This document shows, piece by piece, positions 57,669 through 64,000 of a stretch of DNA of 64,000 bases. The notes beneath the pieces were generated by a model. The model saw nothing but the letters and a program-made list of their open reading frames with translations. It was not told the DNA's origin and ran no database searches. Position 1 is the first letter of the stretch. Each line of letters opens with the position of its first letter. Origin of the DNA: Andalucia godoyi (Eukaryota > Discoba > Jakobea > Jakobida > Andaluciidae); NCBI GenBank assembly GCA_009859145.1, contig VRVR01000018.1, forward strand, positions 67,688-131,687, written 5' to 3'. Both the position numbers and the translations under genes were made by a program.

Positions 57669-58361
57669 TGACGGCTCGTACATCTCCTTCACTGCAATGA
57701 TGATCCTGTCATGAGAAGACGTGTCGACTGCGTACTTTTTCGAGCTGTCTAAGCGGAACGGATGTGTTCCGTTCCATTCGAACGCAGCATACTCGTAAGA
57801 CCCACGAGTTTCGAACCCGGATCTCGTGAGCGCCAACACGGCCGCACGGCTTGTGCACTCTGCAATCGCCATGTGATATCCCTGTCGCAGAGCAAGTTCG
57901 AGAGAAAGGTTCGTCATCTTCCTCAGGACTCCGAGTCCACGGTACTCTGGCTCCACTCCAGCGGTTAGAATATGGAGTTTCCTCATGTACTTCGGAAAAT
58001 CAACTTCGTGCTCCGCAGTTTTAATGAGCTCGACTGCAGGCGCATACTCCGGAAAGAGAGCTTGCGAGGCATCGAACCGAGATTCTCCGGACGGAAAAGG
58101 CCGCGTGTGATCCACGGCAAGCAGCGCAGCGACAGGGCGTTTGGAGAACACATCTTCCGCCACGACGGAAAGCCCATTAGTGGTGCAGACTCCAAGAAAC
58201 CGCCCCACGTACTCGGAGATTTGGTGTCGAGAAAGACACAGTCGCACAAACATGGGCTCTTCAGACAGAATATTCGTCAGCATTTCCACAAGCGCTGGCG
58301 AGAGATCGGCAGCCCCCATCTTCCGAACCGTGATGGAAGCATCGGACTTTGATCGAAACAT
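57654..58361 (-). CDS. GNAT-family N-acetyltransferase, paralogue 2
   Basis: 235 residues, ATG 58361. Same layout as paralogue 1: LHILTAGVEPEYRGLGVLRK for the acetyl-CoA loop, ALRQGYHMAIAECTSRAAVL, and GSYEYAAFEWNGTHPF. The C-terminus IIIAVKEMYEPSTVES extends about eight residues past where paralogue 1 ends (IVVTVRDM). The last codons TVES and the TAA are inside the element end shared with 34221 and 57668, so the stop comes from the insertion. Confidence 0.86.
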   Translation of the reverse strand: MFRSKSDASITVRKMGAADLSPALVEMLTNILSEEPMFVRLCLSRHQISEYVGRFLGVCTTNGLSVVAEDVFSKRPVAALLAVDHTRPFPSGESRFDASQALFPEYAPAVELIKTAEHEVDFPKYMRKLHILTAGVEPEYRGLGVLRKMTNLSLELALRQGYHMAIAECTSRAAVLALTRSGFETRGSYEYAAFEWNGTHPFRLDSSKKYAVDTSSHDRIIIAVKEMYEPSTVES

Positions 58362-58753
58362 TCTTTCCCTTCCCTCCTCCTCAGCTTCGCATTCGTGTTA
58401 TTATGATAGCTGTCCGGAGTATTATGATTTACAAGTGTAGCAACGAGGGGTGTTTGGGGGATCGCAAGAGAATAAAGAAAAAGAAAGAAAGACAGAACAC
58501 GTCTTTTCTTTCACCCAACCATTTTTTTAATTTTCTTTTTTTTTTTCTGTGTTTGTGTGCGTGTGTGCTGAGGTTCAGTTGGATATATTTTTGGCGCTTT
58601 CTCCTTTTGCGCTATTTTTACTGTTTCTTACCCGAATCGGATAAAACCACCGGAGTCGAATTTCCATTTTTGCAACATTTGCAAAGTCGACTGTCGAACT
58701 CCAAAAGGGACTTCGGAAAGCTCGCCGACGTTGTGGTGTTTAATGATTCAACC

Positions 58754-58803
<50 letters not shown>

Positions 58804-58835
58804 TGTATAGGTTACAAACAGTTCTTTCTGGAAGA
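58362..58835. repeat. Spacer with (ATT)n microsatellite
   Basis: ATT repeat at about 58756-58802 close to the stop of the sortilin-like gene; the rest is T-rich without a gene. Confidence 0.75.
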
Positions 58836-61043
58836 TCACAGTAGAATTCCAGCGCCATCGTGCATGTCATCTTCTGCAATGATAGTATAGGTGGGTTTTC
58901 GGCGAAATAATAAATTTCGAAACGATTTGAACAGGTGCTGAAAATCCATGGATTTTCGATAAAGGACAATTGTTCCAGAGAAGATGACAGCGATGACGAA
59001 CACAATAAAGCAGATCAAACTCAGAATCTTCCAAGGCCCGTAGGAGCTCTCGACATCTTGGTCATCAAACAGATAGTCGGAAACCGTTGCCGGGCACTTC
59101 TGATACCGAAGGAGAAACTGGTCATGAGAAATGCAAGAATCAAAGGGCACAAAATAACAACCGCTCACCGGATAGTACATGTCTGTGCCACACCACGCAG
59201 GAGGAGTCGTCTTGTTGAGAAACGACGCATTTCCAGAACCCCCCTCACCAACCAGCGGCAACATGGATTGGAATTGCGATTGGCAATCGGCAGCAACTGA
59301 GCAATCACAATGGTCCTCTTGCCACGACGAGAAGGGAAGAGATGGAAGCGCACACGCATTCGCCACAAACAATGCAGCGGTGCTGTTCAAACGACGTCCT
59401 AGTAAACACTCAACATCAGCGTGCTTTCCAGACATTGAAAGACGTTGTGAATGGAAATACTTGCATTTTGACAGCGATAATGAAAACTCTACGTACAAGG
59501 TGGAAAACACGGGCGATTTCTTTTCCAGCATGAACACTATGGCACGGTGGGAACCGTCTGTGAAGGCAGTCTGCATGGCATATTCGTTTTCACTGTCGAC
59601 AACATCTGGCACATTCACCGCTTCCCAGCTCATGCTGGAATCCAATGAGTACATCAACAAGTCTTCGGATTCGGGGAGGGATACCAGTCTATCTCCAATG
59701 GCAAACAGGACTGTCGAGGACATCGACGTGACGTATCGAAAGGAAGACTTTGCGGTCACATTCTCGAATGTGACTCCAAAATCGGATGACCGCAGGAGAT
59801 ACGGGGGATTCAACAGCAGCAGCGGAAGAAAGCCGAAATGCTGGAGAGACGAAGAAGGAGAATTTGCGACGTCGCCCATTTTTGCAAATGACAAACCATA
59901 GTGGTGCGAAATGAAAATTCCTTCGGGAGGGTGCGACAGCGTCCACACTCGCTTCTCCTCGTCAATAGCGCGCAGTGCAAACAAGCTCGAATAAAAGGGC
60001 TGCATGCATCCAGCATACGATTGCGCGATCGGATCAAAAAACAAGCATTCGTCGAGAATTACATAGTGCCCCCCAAGAATCAGGGACATCAACAGACGGG
60101 ATCCAAGGTTCACAGCATCCTCAATGACCACAAACTGGCGACCAAAGTCCAGGGATATGTACATCAACGTATCGACCGCAGCATGCGACTCGCGCATCGG
60201 CCCTCCATGTCCGTCGTGGGCATTGAACTGCGTGGTCGATACAGCAACACAAAGAATCACATCTGCAACGAATCTGCAGTCGTCGAACTCATAGTTGCGG
60301 TTGGTCCATCCGTTCACATGAATAAACTTGTCTGCTGCGAGCATAGCCCATTCTGAATGTTTTGAATGCCACTGCCCACCCGTGGATCCAAAATGCCTCC
60401 CAACGTCCTTTGGAGCACCCATATGTACAATCCTTCGTTGCTCCGTATCCAGCAGGTACGCAACACCTTTCGCAGTCTCGAACGACGCATAGAACGGAAG
60501 CGCTGGATGAAACTCAAACCGTCGAATGTCTCCAGATAGCTGGCCAAGTAAATTAAACTCTGCATCCAAGAGTGTGCGTCTTGAAGAAAACAAGATAACC
60601 GTGTCCCTTGCTGTCGGATGCTGATAGATCGCTGAGAATCGCATATTGTCCCTCTCAAGCGCCCACATCTTCCCAGCAGACGACCCGTGCGTCACAAGTC
60701 TGAATAGCAACCCAGACGATGCAAGTAATAGTACAGAATCAGACAAGAAACACACGGCTTTCGGCGCACTTCGCTCCATCGGAATATGAGACAAATAAAC
60801 AGAAGGCTGCTGCGAACTCATGTACGAAACTCGAACGCTCCGGCTGTTCGTACCCCTATTGTCGTTATTATTATCATCCTCATTATGATCATTATTATTA
60901 TTCTTGTGGTGATGAGGATGGTGACGATGCTGTTGTTGTTGTAGCAAGTCCATGCCATCGGCCACTGCGACCGCAGCCGAAGCAGCAGTAACCAGCAGCA
61001 AAAGCACGAGACAAAAAACCCATTTCCCAAGCCGCGAACACAT
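58836..61043 (-). CDS. Sortilin/VPS10-like type I sorting receptor
   Basis: 735 residues, ATG 61043. Signal peptide (VFCLVLLLLVTAASAAVAVA), then a His/Asn/Asp-rich low-complexity stretch (residues 35-65), a beta-propeller-type region with BNR/Asp-box-like motifs (SLDFGRQF, SSDFGVTF, SLDSSMSW), a Cys-rich segment (ECLLGRRLN, DHCDCSVAADC) as in the VPS10 10CC part, one membrane span (ILSLICFIVFVIAVIFSGTIVLY) and a ~40-residue tail ending DMHDGAGILL, whose acidic/LL end resembles an adaptor-binding sorting signal. Sorting of lumenal proteins from Golgi to endosome is inferred. Confidence 0.78.
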   Translation of the reverse strand: MCSRLGKWVFCLVLLLLVTAASAAVAVADGMDLLQQQQHRHHPHHHKNNNNDHNEDDNNNDNRGTNSRSVRVSYMSSQQPSVYLSHIPMERSAPKAVCFLSDSVLLLASSGLLFRLVTHGSSAGKMWALERDNMRFSAIYQHPTARDTVILFSSRRTLLDAEFNLLGQLSGDIRRFEFHPALPFYASFETAKGVAYLLDTEQRRIVHMGAPKDVGRHFGSTGGQWHSKHSEWAMLAADKFIHVNGWTNRNYEFDDCRFVADVILCVAVSTTQFNAHDGHGGPMRESHAAVDTLMYISLDFGRQFVVIEDAVNLGSRLLMSLILGGHYVILDECLFFDPIAQSYAGCMQPFYSSLFALRAIDEEKRVWTLSHPPEGIFISHHYGLSFAKMGDVANSPSSSLQHFGFLPLLLLNPPYLLRSSDFGVTFENVTAKSSFRYVTSMSSTVLFAIGDRLVSLPESEDLLMYSLDSSMSWEAVNVPDVVDSENEYAMQTAFTDGSHRAIVFMLEKKSPVFSTLYVEFSLSLSKCKYFHSQRLSMSGKHADVECLLGRRLNSTAALFVANACALPSLPFSSWQEDHCDCSVAADCQSQFQSMLPLVGEGGSGNASFLNKTTPPAWCGTDMYYPVSGCYFVPFDSCISHDQFLLRYQKCPATVSDYLFDDQDVESSYGPWKILSLICFIVFVIAVIFSGTIVLYRKSMDFQHLFKSFRNLLFRRKPTYTIIAEDDMHDGAGILL

Positions 61044-61472
61044 TATTTTCGTTTATCCTTCTTTGTGCATCTGTCCTTTGTGTATGCTCGGAAATAAACT
61101 GAAAACTCGCATATGAATTTATGAAAAAATCGATTCTTTTGTATTACTGTGATTATTATTATTATTCTTGGGTGGTAGCGTTACGGCAGTCGGAGAGTCG
61201 GGCATTTTTTGCTTCCGCGAGAACGAAGCTCGTTTGCTTGATGCTTATGCTTGATGCTTGATGCTTGAAATGACCTCTGGTCCCTCTCTCCCGAATTTGC
61301 GCAACACAAAACCCGTCGTTTCCCTTATCCGAAAGTCTTATTATTGCTGCCTTTGGTCGTTTCTCTCTCTCTCTCTCTCTCTCTTTGTGGCATATTGGCG
61401 TTTTGTTTGTTTTTTAAAAATCAATTTAAATCCAAGTTATTTAAATTACTTTTTTACGGACTGCAAAGAGGA
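61044..61472. other. Divergent spacer with (CT)n
   Basis: ATT repeats near 61150-61165, GATGCTT repeats near 61240-61266, CT repeat about 61361-61385, shortly upstream of ATG 61473. Confidence 0.6.
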
Positions 61473-62516
61473 ATGACGAACACGGCACTTATTTTGGTTG
61501 GCGGATATGGAACCCGTCTTCGTCCGTTTACGTTTTCGAAGCCAAAGCCTGCGGTTCCGTTTGCGAACAAGCCGATGTTGGCGCATCAGATCGAGGCGCT
61601 TCACAAGGCCGGAGTGACAAAGGTAGTGCTTGCAGTTTCGTACAAGAGCGACGACATGCGTGCTGCCATTGAGCCGATTGCCACTGCTTTGGGAGTGGAG
61701 CTTGTGTTTTCTCTCGAGGAGACGCCGCTGGGAACTGCCGGACCGCTGGCCTTGGCCCGGGAACACCTGCAGTCGTCCGATAATATCTTTATGCTTAACT
61801 CGGATGTCACGTGCTCGTTCCCGTTTGAAGAGATGCTTGCTTTCCACACCGCACACAAGGCAGAAGGCACAATTCTTGTTACCAAGGTCACCGATCCGTC
61901 AAAGTACGGAGTTGTAGTTGCGAACGAGCAGGGTAAGGTCGAGCGGTTTGTTGAAAAGCCGCAGACGTGGGTCGGAGATCGCATCAATGCGGGAATCTAC
62001 ATTTTGTCGCCCAAGATCCTCAGCCGCATTTCACCCAAGCCAACGTCGATCGAGAGAGAGACGTTCCCTGCAATGGCGAACGATGGACAGCTTTACATGT
62101 TTGATCTGCAGGGATTCTGGATGGACGTTGGGCAGCCAAAGGACTATATCACGGGGTCACAGCTGTATCTCAAGCACATCAAGCAGGATAAGCTTGTCGA
62201 ACCGTCCGCAAAGATTGATGGCGACGCAGTCATCGGACACAATGTTATCATTGGTGCAAACTGCGTTGTGAAGAAGGGCGCAAAGCTCTCAAACTGCACG
62301 TTGATGGACGGAGTCGTTGTGGAGGAATCAGCATTTGTCAAGGACTCCATCATCGGGTGGAAGTCTCGCATCGGAAAGTTCGCCCGCGTCACTGATCTTT
62401 GCATCATCGGTGAGGACGTCGACATCAAGGACGAAATCGTTGTTGTGGGAGTCACGGTCTGCCCACACAAGTCCGTTGGGGAGTCCATTTATGAAAAGGG
62501 ACGGGTGGTTCTCTAA
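61473..62516 (+). CDS. GMPPB: Mannose-1-phosphate guanylyltransferase (GDP-mannose pyrophosphorylase, beta type)
   Basis: 347 residues, ATG 61473 (upstream in-frame sequence has no ATG). Makes GDP-mannose for glycosylation and GPI anchors. Nucleotidyltransferase signature GGYGTRLRPFTFSKPKPAVP at residues 8-27, LNSDVTCSFPFEEM, KYGVVV, FVEKPQTWVGDRINAGIY, GFWMDVGQPKDY, then a left-handed beta-helix of hexapeptide repeats (AVIGHNVIIGANCVV) ending in CPHKSVGES. Human GMPPB is 360 residues. Confidence 0.94.
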   Translation: MTNTALILVGGYGTRLRPFTFSKPKPAVPFANKPMLAHQIEALHKAGVTKVVLAVSYKSDDMRAAIEPIATALGVELVFSLEETPLGTAGPLALAREHLQSSDNIFMLNSDVTCSFPFEEMLAFHTAHKAEGTILVTKVTDPSKYGVVVANEQGKVERFVEKPQTWVGDRINAGIYILSPKILSRISPKPTSIERETFPAMANDGQLYMFDLQGFWMDVGQPKDYITGSQLYLKHIKQDKLVEPSAKIDGDAVIGHNVIIGANCVVKKGAKLSNCTLMDGVVVEESAFVKDSIIGWKSRIGKFARVTDLCIIGEDVDIKDEIVVVGVTVCPHKSVGESIYEKGRVVL

Positions 62517-63783
62517 GGGAGGTATGTGTGAGTGTGTTGGGGGGTGGGAGGTTGAAGTGGATGGGAGGGATGGGATGACACGGGAGGAGGAAGACCATTC
62601 TTCCCAACGACAGGGCCGTCTCCTGTTCCATGTTTCCCTTGGTCTCGCAAGACGTGCCGCAGATGAGCAGGTAAACTGAGTAAAATGATGCAGAAGAATG
62701 AGCCCTTGCAAGTCGTTCCTCTTCACGTCAGCGCTGGATCGAGCTGCAATGACTTCGTCAGAAGCGCTGCTCACACAAGTGTGCCATGACGAACGTCAAT
62801 GTCTGATCGACAAATCCAGTTTGGCCATTCTTGGAGACATCTTACGTCAAGGAAGCGGGGGATTTGCAGTGGGGGAGTCGAGACTCGGGTCTGTCCAGTC
62901 TCCACTCGCCGGCTTCTGGCAGGTTCCCACTTTCCCCTTCCAGCTGCACGGGGGAAAAAAATGCGATCCTGTCGGATGTGGGAGCATCGAATGGGGAGCG
63001 CGGCGAGGAATAAGAATGCCGCAGCATCCCTGACGCTGAAATGTGCGGCCACCTTCCTACCAAGCAGCGCACAAGGTGGCAAGCTTGGTGCATACGAGCA
63101 AAAAGGGCATCCTGTCAGGAAACAAGAACCATCAACTGATTGTTGGGTTGCCTTGATGTAGGCAAGGGGTGAAAAAGTTGACATCGGCGCGTGGGGAGGA
63201 AGGTTCCTTGCTGCGCGGCTCACTTGCCGAAAAGGAAATTGTTTAGAATTGGCTGCCGTGCTTTGACAGTGTTCCACGTTGGGCAAGTAATGTGCTACGA
63301 GATGTAGAACCGTGGTGTCTGTCCTGTTGACGTTTCCGGCAACCAGCTGGCAACTTTCGTCGGAATCGCCGTGACGAACCAGCTCGACAAGACAAGTTGC
63401 CATCTCCTGCACCGCTGCTTTCCTCTGAAAAGTTGACAATTTACCGAAAGAAGGGCCGCCCGGAGAGCAATATCCCCGGACAACACCACACATCCGCTAT
63501 TGCTATTGTATTTTTCAAACCCCAAAGACTGAAGGTTTTGTTCTGTGTTCACCCTACACGCCACGCAAGAGGGAAGGGAACTGCACGATTGTTTCTTTTG
63601 GCACGCGCCGACAATCCATTGCTATTCCTTTTGGTTTCGTTTGTTTCTTGGTTCTTACGCCTTTCTTTCGTGGATATTTTTTCAGTCTCTACGCACTTGG
63701 CAGTACGGGAAGAAGAGCTGCACGCCGTTCTCTCTCGCCGTTGGTTTCCTCCTGCTCCCCCGTACACACATACACACACTCCG
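62517..63783. other. Spacer of about 1.27 kb with conflicting short frames
   Basis: Frames are open on both strands over 62771-63493 but none shows a known domain. GC is higher than in other spacers. Confidence 0.35.
62771..63493 (-). CDS. Possible hypothetical gene
   Basis: 240 codons from ATG 63493. The first ~75 residues (FQRKAAVQEMATCLVELVRH, TVLHLVAHYLPNVEHC) look protein-like, the rest much less so, so if real it may be one exon plus read-through. Not recognised. Confidence 0.25.
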   Translation of the reverse strand: MCGVVRGYCSPGGPSFGKLSTFQRKAAVQEMATCLVELVRHGDSDESCQLVAGNVNRTDTTVLHLVAHYLPNVEHCQSTAANSKQFPFRQVSRAARNLPPHAPMSTFSPLAYIKATQQSVDGSCFLTGCPFCSYAPSLPPCALLGRKVAAHFSVRDAAAFLFLAALPIRCSHIRQDRIFFPRAAGRGKWEPARSRRVETGQTRVSTPPLQIPRFLDVRCLQEWPNWICRSDIDVRHGTLV

Positions 63784-64000
63784 ATGGCCACGCCGTCTTC
63801 ACACGAATTTGGTTTCTCTGCTATTGAGCTTCCTTGCATACGCCCTTTGTCCACAAATACTTGGTCACGTTCAGGAGAATTTGAATCCAAGAAAGACATG
63901 GAAACGGCGAGCGAAAGCGAGGTTTCTGCTAGCTCGATTGATCATGTGCATGATGATGCTGCTGCGACATCCAGTTCCGTCGGTTTCTTTGGCCAGATGG
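63784..64000 (+). CDS. Unidentified protein, N-terminal fragment (runs off window)
   Basis: Open from ATG 63784 to the end (72 codons); a second in-frame ATG is at 63898. Sequence MATPSSHEFGFSAIELP ... SESEVSASSIDHVHDDAAA ... GFFGQM is Ser/Ala/Asp-rich and gives no family. Confidence 0.5.
   Translation, partial: MATPSSHEFGFSAIELPCIRPLSTNTWSRSGEFESKKDMETASESEVSASSIDHVHDDAAATSSSVGFFGQM

Overview
This is a gene-dense nuclear segment from a free-living or flagellated microbial eukaryote, not a bacterium. Evidence: an axonemal dynein heavy chain, DPCD (a ciliary assembly protein), a C-4 sterol methyl oxidase, a mitochondrial carrier, a nuclear-encoded mitochondrial bL21, an mTERF, a sortilin-like receptor, eukaryotic introns (GTATGT...AG) and abundant (CA)n, (GA)n, (AAT)n microsatellites in short intergenic spacers. 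Introns are very sparse: an 11 kb dynein frame, a 6 kb SMCHD1-like frame and a 4.3 kb histidine kinase frame are uninterrupted, while only two genes show a convincing intron. I cannot name the species; an intron-poor flagellated protist is the safest statement.

Layout. 1-11152 (-): inner-arm dynein heavy chain, C-terminus cut by the window. 11788-17919: adenylosuccinate lyase (+), an orphan protein with a GRAM-like C-terminus (-), a peroxisomal acyl-CoA oxidase (+). 18055-24087 (-): a full-length SMCHD1-like GHKL ATPase/hinge protein. 24415-28105: a small hypothetical gene, a PH/coiled-coil gene with one intron, a small Cys-rich protein. 28521-34757: a carboxylesterase stump cut off by a repeat element, a large two-module hybrid histidine kinase, and a second copy of the repeat. 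35456-45467: a Ser-rich orphan, an LRR-like gene, mTERF, a leucine-zipper protein, sterol methyl oxidase. 45700-53584: DPCD, a four-CBS protein, a secreted protein, a MaoC hydratase, a divergent ADP/ATP-type carrier, bL21m. 54463-64000: a membrane protein with a tiny intron, two tandem GNAT paralogues separated by the third repeat copy, a sortilin-like receptor, GDP-mannose pyrophosphorylase, and the start of another gene.

The most unusual content is the three-copy repeat family (28762-29382, 34221-34757, 57065-57668). Copy B (34221-34757) preserves the C-terminal end of a Fanzor/TnpB-type RNA-guided nuclease: an EEYTSK block, two Cys-x-x-Cys pairs of a zinc ribbon, a DRD motif and NGARSI, disturbed by two compensating one-base indels. 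Copies A and C carry the N-terminal Fanzor motif (KMHPSQEQ...LRKW) joined directly to the same C-terminal tail, so they are internally deleted, non-autonomous derivatives. All three end in the same two hairpins and the same TAG stop at the element boundary, as expected for a guide-RNA scaffold overlapping the 3' end of the nuclease gene. One copy lies where a carboxylesterase reading frame stops, and another supplies the stop codon of an acetyltransferase gene.

The genes do not form one pathway. Dynein and DPCD point to a motile cilium; the oxidase is peroxisomal beta-oxidation; bL21m, mTERF and the carrier are mitochondrial; the kinase, CBS and PH proteins are signalling or sensing components.
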